Assembly (NCBI GenBank): GCA_965243565.1
Contig: OZ251571.1
Span: 1,240,001-1,304,000, forward strand
DNA length: 64,000 bases
Direction of reading: 5' to 3'
From: CBDEVH01 sp965243565
GTDB taxonomy: Bacteria > Pseudomonadota > Gammaproteobacteria > Tethybacterales > Persebacteraceae
The notes below the pieces were generated by a model, which saw nothing but the letters and a program-made list of their open reading frames with translations, made no database searches and was not told the DNA's origin. Each line of letters begins with the position of its first letter. Position 1 is the stretch's first letter. Shown in pieces: positions 26,649 to 34,962 of the stretch. The translations under genes and the position numbers were made by a program.

Positions 26649-27968
26649 TTATAGCACTGCTTTAATTGACAATGCTACTTTTGAAAATATCTCGTCGATG
26701 TTGTCTTTGCTCATAATAAGCGGTGGCGAAAATGCAATTGTTTCACCGCTAACACGCAATACCAAGTCACGGTTATGAAAACAATCGTTAAGCACTTTAA
26801 AGCCACGTTCACCCGGGCTACCTGCAACAGGTTCGAGTTCGACCGCTCCCATAAAACCTAGGTTACGAACATCTTTTACATAAGGCAAATCTTTTAGCGA
26901 ATGCACACCGGCTTCAAAAGACGCTATCATGTCATCGTTGTTTTCAAATATTCCTTCTTCTTCGTAAACATCCATCGTCGCCAAACCTGCCGCCATTGCC
27001 AATGGGTGCCCGCTATAAGTATAGCCATGAAATAAATCAATGGCGTTTTCACCAGCGGCGGCATTCGAAAATTCTTGACGAATTGTTTCACTCACTGCGA
27101 CCCCACCCAATGGTACTGTACCACTGGTGACACCTTTGGCAAAGGTAATTAAATCTGGCGTAACACCAAAATATTCAGAAGCAGTGGCGACTCCTAAGCG
27201 ACCAAAACCAGTAATAACTTCATCAAAAATCAATAAAATATCGTGTTCGGTACAGATTTCACGCAGACGCTGTAAATAACCTTTTGGTGGTGGAAGAACG
27301 CCACCAGAACCAACCACTGGCTCGACAATAACTGCCGCAATAGTAGAGGCATCATGCAAATTAATAATACGCAATAATTCATTTGCCAATGCAATACCAC
27401 CGTTTTCTGGCATGCCCTTTGCAAAACGGTTTTCTTCTAGTGCGGTACTGGGTAGGTGATCAACACGCAATAATTGATTGCCATACCACAAGCGATTTTT
27501 AACCATACCACCAACTGAAATACCGCCAAAGTTAACACCATGATAGCCCAACTCACGCCCGACAAACATTTGTTTGCTACCTTTACCGCGCAATCGTTGG
27601 TACGCCAATGCAATTTTAAGGGATGAATCTGCTGCTTCAGAACCAGAATTACAAAAGAAAAATGAACTGAAATTTTTAGGAAAAATCTTTTTTAGTTTAT
27701 CGGCTAGTTCATAAACTTTGGGATGACCATATTGAAAAGTCGGACAAAAATCTAGTTCTGCCGCTTGGTTTTGAATCGCCTCAACCACTTTAGGGTGGCT
27801 ATGTCCTATATTGCAACACCACAAACCAGCACAAGAATCCAACATCTTACGCCCTTCGATATCGTAATAATACATGCCTTTGGCAGTCTTAATGATACGT
27901 GGTTGTTTTTTAAAATTGCCATAAGCCGTAAATGGCATCCAATAAGAATCTGAATACATTTGTGTCAT
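26649..27968 (-). CDS. Omega-amino acid:pyruvate-type class III aminotransferase
   Basis: 439-residue PLP enzyme, class III aminotransferase. The PLP lysine is Lys278 in LITFAKGVTSG; the upstream IFDEVITGFGRLG contains the PLP-binding Asp, and SGSEAADSSLKIAL the phosphate site. The VGSGGVLPPPKGYL stretch and N-terminal WMPFTAYGNFK are typical of beta-alanine(omega-amino acid):pyruvate transaminase; taurine:pyruvate aminotransferase is a close alternative and would suit a sulfur bacterium, so the substrate stays open. It lies 40 bases after the ETF dehydrogenase gene and 16 before gltD. Confidence 0.87.
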   Translation of the reverse strand: MTQMYSDSYWMPFTAYGNFKKQPRIIKTAKGMYYYDIEGRKMLDSCAGLWCCNIGHSHPKVVEAIQNQAAELDFCPTFQYGHPKVYELADKLKKIFPKNFSSFFFCNSGSEAADSSLKIALAYQRLRGKGSKQMFVGRELGYHGVNFGGISVGGMVKNRLWYGNQLLRVDHLPSTALEENRFAKGMPENGGIALANELLRIINLHDASTIAAVIVEPVVGSGGVLPPPKGYLQRLREICTEHDILLIFDEVITGFGRLGVATASEYFGVTPDLITFAKGVTSGTVPLGGVAVSETIRQEFSNAAAGENAIDLFHGYTYSGHPLAMAAGLATMDVYEEEGIFENNDDMIASFEAGVHSLKDLPYVKDVRNLGFMGAVELEPVAGSPGERGFKVLNDCFHNRDLVLRVSGETIAFSPPLIMSKDNIDEIFSKVALSIKAVL

Positions 27969-28008
27969 TTTTTCACTCCTCTTTCAATAAAAATAAAATT
28001 ATAAAAAT

Positions 28009-29637
28009 TTACATCGCCTCGTAATTTGGTCCACCACCACCTTCTGGCGTTACCCAATGGATGTTTTGAGTTGGATCTTTAATATCACAGGTTTTGCAAT
28101 GAACGCAATTTTGGGCATTAATAACCAACTCCATGCCTTTTTCTTTGTTTTCGACATACTCATAAACACCTGCAGGACAAAAGCGCGATTCTGGTCCTGC
28201 ATATAACTTCCAATTAACATCCACCGCCACGCTAGACTTTCTTAAGCGCAAATGAGCCGGTTGATTTGCCTCGTGGTTAACACCCGCATAAGCGAGGTTA
28301 TCCAAACGTGAAAAACTAATTATACCATCTGGTTTGGGATAATCAATTGGTGTGGAATCACTGGCTTTTTGCAATTGAGAATGATCGGCATGGTGTTTAA
28401 AAGTCCACGGTGCATTGCCCCGAAAAACATAGGTATCAACCGCAGCATGCATTAGCCCGACCCATAAACCATAATGAAAAGCAGGGCGGACATTACGCGC
28501 TTTGTGAAGTTCTTCATTAATCCAGCTCTGTTTTACAGCATTGGGATACGATTTAACGGTTAAATCATTTTCCTCGATACTATCCAAAAGTGATTTAGCC
28601 GCTAACATCCCGCTTTTCATGGCTGTATGTACGCCTTTAATTTTAGGCACATTTAAAAACCCAGCACCACAACCAACCAATAACCCACCGGGAAATATAA
28701 GATCGGGTATGCTCTGCCACCCGCCTTCATTTAATGCACGCGCACCATACCCAATACGACGACCGCCTTCGAGTAATGGTTTAATAACAGGATGATGTTT
28801 AAAACGTTGAAACTCTTGATACGGTGAAAGATAAGGATTTTTATAGTCCAAGCCCACAACAAAACCCAAGGCAATTTTATTTTCTTCGAGGTGATAAACA
28901 AAAGATCCACCATAAGTATTGCTTTGAAGTGGCCAACCAATGGTATGTAAAATTTGTCCGGGATTCGATGCCGATGTTTCCCATAGTTCTTTAATGCCGA
29001 TGCCATACGTTTGTGGCGACTTGTCTTTACGTAGATCAAACTTTTTAATGAGTTCTTCGGTTAGTGAACCACGACAACCCTCAGCAAAAACCGTATAACG
29101 CGCGCGTAACTCAACCCCTTGTTGATAATTTGCGGTTTGTTGTCCTTCTTTGTCGACACCCATATCGCCGGTGGCAACACCAACTACTGTGTCACCTGAT
29201 TCATCAAATAAAACTTCAGCAGCCGCAAAACCTGGATAAATTTCGATGTCCATGCCTTCTGCTTGTGCAGCCAACCATCGCACCACACGACTAAGGCTAA
29301 TAATATAATTACCTTTATTGTGCATTGTCGGCGGCACTGGCATACAGATAGACTTATTTTCAGTTAGAAAACAAAATTTATCTTCTTTAACTTTCGTTTT
29401 AATAGGGGAGTTCATCTCACGCCAGTTAGGAAGTAACTCGTCCAAGGCACGTGGCTCTAGCACCGCTCCCGCAATAGAATGCGCGCCCGGCTCTGCCCCT
29501 TTTTCAAGAATACAAATACTCAATTTTTTGTCACTGGCATTTGCCAATTGCCGTAGATGAATAGCGGTTGCAAGACCGGCAGGACCGCACCCCACCACAA
29601 CCACATCATACTCCATTATCTCTCGTTGAGTCGTCAT
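28009..29637 (-). CDS. Electron transfer flavoprotein-ubiquinone oxidoreductase
   Basis: 542-residue monotopic membrane flavoprotein that passes electrons from reduced ETF to ubiquinone. GCGPAGLATAIHLRQ near residues 15-30 binds FAD; the C-terminal region with NCVHCKTCDIKDPTQNI plus an upstream Cys (RFCPAGVYEY) holds the single 4Fe-4S cluster. The length matches the family. It is 26 bases after etfA, completing an etfB-etfA-ETF-QO unit for electron delivery from acyl-CoA or amine dehydrogenases. Confidence 0.95.
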   Translation of the reverse strand: MTTQREIMEYDVVVVGCGPAGLATAIHLRQLANASDKKLSICILEKGAEPGAHSIAGAVLEPRALDELLPNWREMNSPIKTKVKEDKFCFLTENKSICMPVPPTMHNKGNYIISLSRVVRWLAAQAEGMDIEIYPGFAAAEVLFDESGDTVVGVATGDMGVDKEGQQTANYQQGVELRARYTVFAEGCRGSLTEELIKKFDLRKDKSPQTYGIGIKELWETSASNPGQILHTIGWPLQSNTYGGSFVYHLEENKIALGFVVGLDYKNPYLSPYQEFQRFKHHPVIKPLLEGGRRIGYGARALNEGGWQSIPDLIFPGGLLVGCGAGFLNVPKIKGVHTAMKSGMLAAKSLLDSIEENDLTVKSYPNAVKQSWINEELHKARNVRPAFHYGLWVGLMHAAVDTYVFRGNAPWTFKHHADHSQLQKASDSTPIDYPKPDGIISFSRLDNLAYAGVNHEANQPAHLRLRKSSVAVDVNWKLYAGPESRFCPAGVYEYVENKEKGMELVINAQNCVHCKTCDIKDPTQNIHWVTPEGGGGPNYEAM

Positions 29638-29663
29638 CGATTTACCTTATTACTTATCTGCGT

Positions 29664-30602
29664 TTATGCGTCAAGTTCTGCCTCAAAAGCAGGCAGTGCC
29701 TCAAATAAATCAGCCACTAAACCGTAATCGGCAATCTCAAAAATAGGTGCATCAGGATCTTTGTTAATGGCGACAATCACTTTGGAATCCTTCATGCCAG
29801 CGATATGCTGTATAGCTCCCGAAATACCGACAGCCATATACATATCTGGAGCAACAATCTTACCCGTTTGTCCGACTTGATAATCGTTGGGTACAAAGCC
29901 CGCATCCACTGCTGCCCGTGAAGCACCCACTGCTGCATTTAGTTTGTCAGCAACACGCTCGATGAGCGAAAAATTTGCGGCACTACCAACCCCGCGACCA
30001 CCTGATATCACAATTTTAGCAGCCGTTAATTCAGGACGAGTTAATTCCGATACACGCTCATCAACAAAACTCGACAACCCCAAATCGGTATCATCACCCA
30101 GCGTAATTGATTCAACTGTGGCATTGCCCTCGCCCTCTAACGGCTCAAATGCAGTAATACGCACCGACAACCATTTAGAAGAATCGTTACTCTTGATCTT
30201 TGCCAAAGCATTACCAGCATACAAAGGACGGACAAAAGTATCGGTGGATTTAATCTCAATAACATCGGTTAGCATTTGCACATCTGCCAACGCCGCCGCC
30301 CGTGGCAACCATTGACGCGATATAGCACCCGAAGCGATAACCACGTGTGTCATGCCTGTAGCGGCAGTACAAATAATAGGGGCGCAGTTTTCAGCCAATC
30401 CTTTTGCCAAAGCAGGATGATCTGCCAATTTAACCAAATCAACGCCGGGCATTTTTGCGACCGAATCGGCAACCGACTGACAGTCATGCCCAATAACCAA
30501 AGCCGTAATAGTATCACCCAACTGCTTGGCTGCCTGCAATACAGAACGCGTGCTTTCGCGTGCTGTATTGTTATCATGTTCAACAATCAATAAAACCGTC
30601 AT
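29664..30602 (-). CDS. etfA: Electron transfer flavoprotein alpha subunit
   Basis: 312-residue ETF alpha. The C-terminal FAD-binding domain is clear: VISGGRGVGSAANFSLIE, GASRAAVDAGF and the signature YMAVGISGAIQHIAGM with NKDPDAPIF. With EtfB it forms the soluble heterodimer that carries electrons from flavin dehydrogenases to ETF-quinone oxidoreductase. Its start overlaps the etfB stop by four bases (30599-30602), indicating translational coupling. Confidence 0.96.
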   Translation of the reverse strand: MTVLLIVEHDNNTARESTRSVLQAAKQLGDTITALVIGHDCQSVADSVAKMPGVDLVKLADHPALAKGLAENCAPIICTAATGMTHVVIASGAISRQWLPRAAALADVQMLTDVIEIKSTDTFVRPLYAGNALAKIKSNDSSKWLSVRITAFEPLEGEGNATVESITLGDDTDLGLSSFVDERVSELTRPELTAAKIVISGGRGVGSAANFSLIERVADKLNAAVGASRAAVDAGFVPNDYQVGQTGKIVAPDMYMAVGISGAIQHIAGMKDSKVIVAINKDPDAPIFEIADYGLVADLFEALPAFEAELDA

Positions 30603-31348
30603 AATACTTTTGCCTCTTCTTTAAGTAACTTTATCAACTCTGCCACATTGGCAACACGTTTACCACCAGATCTTTGTGATGGAGTGTTCACCTCTAGTGT
30701 CTCAAGACGCGATGAAATCGTCACGCCTAAATCAGCAGGCTCTAGTGTTTCGAGCGGCTTGCGTTTTGCCTTCATAATATTAGGCAAAGTAGCATAACGT
30801 GCTTCGTTTAAACGTAAATCTGCCGTTAGCACACACGGCATTTTAACTTTGGTAATACTAATACCGCTATCAATTTCAGACTCTGTAATAACCTCATCAC
30901 CTTCAATTGTTGCACTAGACAGAAAAACCGACTGTCCCCAACCCAACAACGCCGCAGTCATTTGACCGGTTTGGTTGTAATCATTGTCAATGCCTTGCTT
31001 ACCCATCCAAATAACACTCGGATTTTCACGTTTGGCAACCGCAGCAATAATCTTTGCGGTTTGCAAAGGCTCTGGCGTAAAACCAGCATTCACCAAAATA
31101 GCACGGTCGGCACCAACCGCCAATGCCGTCCGCAATGTCTCAGAACTACTTGCATCGCCAATAGACAACGCCACGACTTCGTCCGCATATCCTGCCTCAC
31201 GCCACCGCAAAGCAGCTTCAAGTGCATTCTCACAAAATGGGTTAACCGCAGTTTTAACTCCATCAGTCTCTATTCCTGATTTATCACTACGAACACGGAC
31301 CTTAACATAAGGATCAATCACTCGTTTTATCGTTACAAGAATTTTCAT
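30599..31348 (-). CDS. etfB: Electron transfer flavoprotein beta subunit
   Basis: 249-residue ETF beta, the AMP-binding partner of EtfA. The sequence has the typical start MKILVTIKRVIDPYVKVRV, NPFCENALEAALRWRE and the VEIETPLPxV-like middle replaced by SEIDSGISITKVKMPCVL, followed by LRLNEARYATLPNIMKAK. It is the first gene of the etfB-etfA-ETF-QO-aminotransferase-gltD run; an extended -10 promoter lies 80 bases upstream. Confidence 0.95.
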   Translation of the reverse strand: MKILVTIKRVIDPYVKVRVRSDKSGIETDGVKTAVNPFCENALEAALRWREAGYADEVVALSIGDASSSETLRTALAVGADRAILVNAGFTPEPLQTAKIIAAVAKRENPSVIWMGKQGIDNDYNQTGQMTAALLGWGQSVFLSSATIEGDEVITESEIDSGISITKVKMPCVLTADLRLNEARYATLPNIMKAKRKPLETLEPADLGVTISSRLETLEVNTPSQRSGGKRVANVAELIKLLKEEAKVL

Positions 31349-31427
31349 TGTATCTTCCTAAAAAATGTATTATTTAACAACCATGAACCATCAGTAGCTA
31401 CAACTATTGAAAGCAAGCAAGACTTTA

Positions 31428-31436
31428 ATTATATCA
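31428..31436 (-). promoter_or_regulatory. Extended -10 promoter for the etf run
   Basis: Minus strand reads TGATATAAT (TGn followed by TATAAT, an extended -10) 80 bases before the etfB start. No good -35 hexamer is seen at 17 bases, as is often true for extended -10 promoters. It lies in the 254-base spacer between etfB and the hydroxyacyl-CoA dehydrogenase gene, which otherwise contains only an inverted repeat and no gene. Confidence 0.55.
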
Positions 31437-31470
31437 TTGACAAAAGTGTTTTTCTCAGAATTTAAACATC

Positions 31471-31500
31471 AATAAACACACTCTACTCCAAGTGTTTATT
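31471..31500. repeat. Inverted repeat upstream of the etf promoter
   Basis: A perfect 9-base inverted repeat (AATAAACAC at 31471-31479 and GTGTTTATT at 31492-31500, 12-base loop) lies about 35-70 bases upstream of the etf -10 element and about 100 bases beyond the end of the preceding gene. No T-tract follows on either strand, so an operator is more likely than a terminator. Confidence 0.55.
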
Positions 31501-31602
31501 ACCATTCATAGCGTGAAATTAATTACCAACCAAATAAAAATAATCAAGCATAAAACGGGGTTATACTGAACCAATCAAGTAACAGCGACAACCATCTATT
31601 AT

Positions 31603-32451
31603 TTACTGATTATAATCATAAAAACCACGTCCGCTTTTTTTGCCCAAACAACCATCATTCACCATTGTTTGCAACAAAGGACAAGGACAATAACGCTCTT
31701 GACTAATCCCATCGTACAACGTATTTAAAATCGCCAAACATGTATCCAAACCAATAAAATCCGCTAAGGCAAGCGGTCCCATGGGGTGCTTCATGCCCAA
31801 TGTCATGGCTTTATCAATATCGGCGGCACTGGCAAGCCCTTCATCTAAGGCATAAATTGCCTCATTAATCATTGGGAAAAAAATACGATTGGCAATAAAC
31901 CCTGCTTTATCAGCGGATTGAATCGTTGTTTTACCCATTGCCTCTGCCAATTGTTCTGTCGCAGCAACCACCGCTTGGCTAGTCTGTTTAGACACCACGA
32001 TTTCAACCAACGGCATCATTGGCACGGGATTCATAAAATGCATACCAATACATTGCGCCGGATACCGATACGATTTTGCCAGTTGCTCAATTGTATAAGA
32101 CGACGTATTACTTGCCAATATAGCCATTGGTTGTGCAAAATCGCTTAGCTGTGCATACAGCTGCTGTTTGAGTTGGTGATTTTCTAAAATTGCCTCAATA
32201 ATAAAATCAACCTGTTGCAACCACGCACCAAGAGTATGATGAATTTGAATTTTATCCAATGCCGCTTTTGCCTGCTCAGCAGTAATACTACCTTTGGTTT
32301 GTTGTCGGCTTAAATTTTTTTCTATGCCATTAATTGCGTGCGACACTATAGCCTGCTTGACATCATACAAATGCACACTATAACCTGCCAACGCTGCTAC
32401 ATGGGCAATACCACTGCCCATTTGCCCTGCACCCAATACGGCAATAATCAC
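31603..32451 (-). CDS. 3-hydroxyacyl/3-hydroxybutyryl-CoA dehydrogenase
   Basis: 282-residue NAD-dependent 3-hydroxyacyl-CoA dehydrogenase of the short (Hbd/PaaH) type. GAGQMGSGIAHVAALAG near residues 7-23 is the NAD-binding loop; SNTSSYTIEQLA and GMHFMNPVPMMPLVEIV contain the catalytic Ser and His, and NRIFFPMINEA the Asn of the C-terminal domain. The step is oxidation of (S)-3-hydroxyacyl-CoA in beta-oxidation or butyryl-CoA metabolism. It overlaps the enoyl-CoA hydratase stop by four bases, forming a two-gene unit. Confidence 0.93.
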   Translation of the reverse strand: MIIAVLGAGQMGSGIAHVAALAGYSVHLYDVKQAIVSHAINGIEKNLSRQQTKGSITAEQAKAALDKIQIHHTLGAWLQQVDFIIEAILENHQLKQQLYAQLSDFAQPMAILASNTSSYTIEQLAKSYRYPAQCIGMHFMNPVPMMPLVEIVVSKQTSQAVVAATEQLAEAMGKTTIQSADKAGFIANRIFFPMINEAIYALDEGLASAADIDKAMTLGMKHPMGPLALADFIGLDTCLAILNTLYDGISQERYCPCPLLQTMVNDGCLGKKSGRGFYDYNQ

Positions 32452-33224
32452 TTGTCGCGAAAATTGGGAGAGCGTTTGTTAATAAAAGCGTGCATACCCT
32501 CTTGCCGATCGTCTAAATTAAACGTAGAATAAAATAATCGACGTTCATAGGCAATGCCATTGCTTAGCGATGTTTCATCCGCCATTAGTACTGCCTGCTT
32601 AATCCGCTTAATAACGGGCATAGAATACGATGCAATGGTTGCTGCCAATGCCAATGCACTACTTTCTAAATTATCATCCTCTACAATTTTTGTGACGATA
32701 CCCAAATGCTCGGCTTCTTTTGCATCGATTATTCGCCCGGTTAAACACATTTCCATTGTTTTTGCCTTGCCAATAATTTGCGTTAGGCGTTGCGTACCGC
32801 CTGCCCCGGGCATCGTCCCAACTTTAATTTCGGGCTGGGCAAATCTGGCACTTTCGGCGGCGATAATCATATCGCACATTAAGGCAAGCTCAAAACCACC
32901 ACCCAAAGCCAAACCATTAACAGCAGCAATAACAGGTTTTTGACAACGCGAAATTGCCTCCCACTGCTCTGTTATTAAATTTTGCTCAATGGCATCTTGC
33001 GTGTTTTTTATTGCGACCATTTGTGTTAAATCCGCCCCTGCCGAAAAAGCACGACCACTACTCATTAATACAATCACTACAATATGCTTGTCTTCTTCCG
33101 CCATTGTTAATGCAGTGTTTAATTCGCTAAAAAATTTCGCTGATAAAACATTTAATTTTTCAGGACAGTTAAACCGAATTAATAAAACACGTGGCTGATG
33201 TCTCTCAATGACAATGGTTTCCAT
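32448..33224 (-). CDS. Enoyl-CoA hydratase/isomerase family protein
   Basis: 258-residue crotonase-fold enzyme. The oxyanion-hole segments SGRAFSAGADLTQM (around residue 60) and NGLALGGGFELALMCD (around 110) are typical; the glutamates expected for hydratases occur near GTMPGAGGTQRLTQ. Together with the next gene it could hydrate enoyl-CoA and oxidise the product, supplying NADH while an acyl-CoA dehydrogenase would feed the neighbouring ETF system. No acyl-CoA dehydrogenase or thiolase lies in the window. Confidence 0.9.
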   Translation of the reverse strand: METIVIERHQPRVLLIRFNCPEKLNVLSAKFFSELNTALTMAEEDKHIVVIVLMSSGRAFSAGADLTQMVAIKNTQDAIEQNLITEQWEAISRCQKPVIAAVNGLALGGGFELALMCDMIIAAESARFAQPEIKVGTMPGAGGTQRLTQIIGKAKTMEMCLTGRIIDAKEAEHLGIVTKIVEDDNLESSALALAATIASYSMPVIKRIKQAVLMADETSLSNGIAYERRLFYSTFNLDDRQEGMHAFINKRSPNFRDK

Positions 33225-33350
33225 ATTAAAAAACCAATCCCCACTCTATGATTAGCGGCACTTGACGGTTATTAAAATATATTGGCTTCATACTCCCGAT
33301 ATTATACAATCACTACATACAACTCCATGCGATGGTATGTAAGCAATTGT

Positions 33351-33380
33351 TAATACAAAAAATAGATTTTTTTTGTATTA
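33351..33380. repeat. Perfect 12-bp AT-rich inverted repeat upstream of guaB
   Basis: TAATACAAAAAA (33351-33362) and TTTTTTGTATTA (33369-33380) form a perfect inverted repeat with a 6-base loop in the 253-base spacer between the divergent enoyl-CoA hydratase and guaB genes. A smaller interrupted palindrome (CATAC/GTATG around an inner CCAT/ATGG) precedes it at about 33316-33339. The rest of the spacer shows no gene. Confidence 0.6.
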
Positions 33381-33477
33381 TTTCAACCCTTTGTTGCCCA
33401 AAAGAATAATTTCCGTAATCATTCCAAACAATGACTGTAACAGCACTCCCTTGCATAGTGTAAAATCTACCCCCACA

Positions 33478-34923
33478 ATGAAAGAAGCGCTGACTTTTGA
33501 TGATGTCCTTCTGGAGCCACAATACTCCGAAGTAATTCCTAGCGATACGCTCATTAACACCACATTAACAAGTGGTCTTTCTCTTTCTCTTCCTTTTTTA
33601 TCAGCGGCTATGGACACAGTCACAGAATCGGCTATGGGTATAGCAATGGCACAATCTGGCGGTGTTGGTATTATTCATAAAAATTTAAGCACGACCGTAC
33701 AGGCAGACGAAATAGAAAAAGTTAAACGGTTTGAAAGCGGCGTTGTACTAAAACCTACGACCATCACCCCCGATACAACATTGGGCGAAATCAAGCAGAT
33801 AAAAGAAAATAAAAATGTTTCTGGCTTTCCGGTCATTAACGAAGTAGGCTGTGTCGTTGGTATTTTAACCAATCGTGATGTACGGTTTGAAAAATCAATG
33901 AAAAAAACGGCAAAAGAGGTTATGACTCCTAGCGAAAAATTAGTCACTGTGCGACCGGGCTATAAAATGTCGGAAGTAAAAAAATTACTCCATGAACATC
34001 GCATAGAGCGGGTTATTATCACAACCGCACAAGGGCAATTAAAAGGGCTTATTACAGTAAAAGATATTTTAAACATTCACCAAAACCCGGATGCAAGTAA
34101 AGATAAAAAAGGACGCTTATTGGTAGGAGCAGCACTTGGTATTTTTGATGATGATCGCACTGATATAGTGGTTGAAGCAGGGGCTGATATTTTAGTCATT
34201 GATTCTGCACATGGACATAGCAAAAACGTACTAACGGCTATTAGTCGGATTAAAAAACGCAATCCCAATATCTTTATTATTGGTGGCAATATATCAACTG
34301 GAAAAGCAGCCCTAGCATTGGCAAATGCAGGTGCAGATGTCGTAAAAGTAGGCATCGGTCCGGGCTCTATATGTACAACACGCATTGTGGCAGGTGTTGG
34401 TGTGCCGCAAATTACGGCAATCCAAAATGTTGCACAATCACTGTCCAAATATAAAAAACGGATAGGCATTATTGCCGATGGCGGCATTCGCTATTCAGGC
34501 GATATTGCCAAAGCAATTGCTGCTGGTGCAGATGCCGTTATGATTGGTAATTTGTTGGCAGGAACAGAAGAAACCCCGGGTGATATAGAACTTTATCAAG
34601 GGCGGGCGTATAAGCAATATCGCGGCATGGGATCGGTGGCTGCCATGCGTTATGGATCGAGCGAACGTTATTTTCAAGAAAACGTAAAAACTGAAAAATT
34701 TGTACCCGAAGGAATCGAAGGGCGTACACCTTTTAAAGGCAAAGTTACCGATGTTTTATACCAGCTATCCGGCGGCTTGCGATCGGCGATGGGTTATGTT
34801 GGTGCTCCTAATTTAAATACTTTAAAACAATCAAAGTTTATTCGTATATCAAATGCTGGCATGAAAGAATCCCACGTTCATGATATCGAAATCACCCGTG
34901 AACCACCCAACTACCAAATTTAA
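33478..34923 (+). CDS. guaB: IMP dehydrogenase GuaB
   Basis: 481-residue IMP dehydrogenase, the first committed step of GMP synthesis. The N-terminus MKEALTFDDVLLEPQYSEV is the family start, so the ATG at 33478 is chosen over the longer open frame. CBS-domain pair occupies about residues 90-200; GIGPGSICTTRIVAGVG contains the catalytic Cys, and DGGIRYSGDIAKAIAAGAD the IMP phosphate site. A TAAAAT hexamer lies only 11 bases upstream (33461-33466) and no ribosome binding site is visible, suggesting a very short leader. guaA follows after 39 bases. Confidence 0.96.
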   Translation: MKEALTFDDVLLEPQYSEVIPSDTLINTTLTSGLSLSLPFLSAAMDTVTESAMGIAMAQSGGVGIIHKNLSTTVQADEIEKVKRFESGVVLKPTTITPDTTLGEIKQIKENKNVSGFPVINEVGCVVGILTNRDVRFEKSMKKTAKEVMTPSEKLVTVRPGYKMSEVKKLLHEHRIERVIITTAQGQLKGLITVKDILNIHQNPDASKDKKGRLLVGAALGIFDDDRTDIVVEAGADILVIDSAHGHSKNVLTAISRIKKRNPNIFIIGGNISTGKAALALANAGADVVKVGIGPGSICTTRIVAGVGVPQITAIQNVAQSLSKYKKRIGIIADGGIRYSGDIAKAIAAGADAVMIGNLLAGTEETPGDIELYQGRAYKQYRGMGSVAAMRYGSSERYFQENVKTEKFVPEGIEGRTPFKGKVTDVLYQLSGGLRSAMGYVGAPNLNTLKQSKFIRISNAGMKESHVHDIEITREPPNYQI

Positions 34924-34962
34924 AACACCTATTAACGGCACTACTGTGTGCTGTTATCCGTT

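Noticed and set aside
34924..34962. Hairpin (AACGGCAC/GTGCTGTT) between guaB and guaA as an attenuator or riboswitch
   Set aside because: Short stem with a G-U pair, no T-run and only 39 bases of spacer; more likely chance or a minor processing site.
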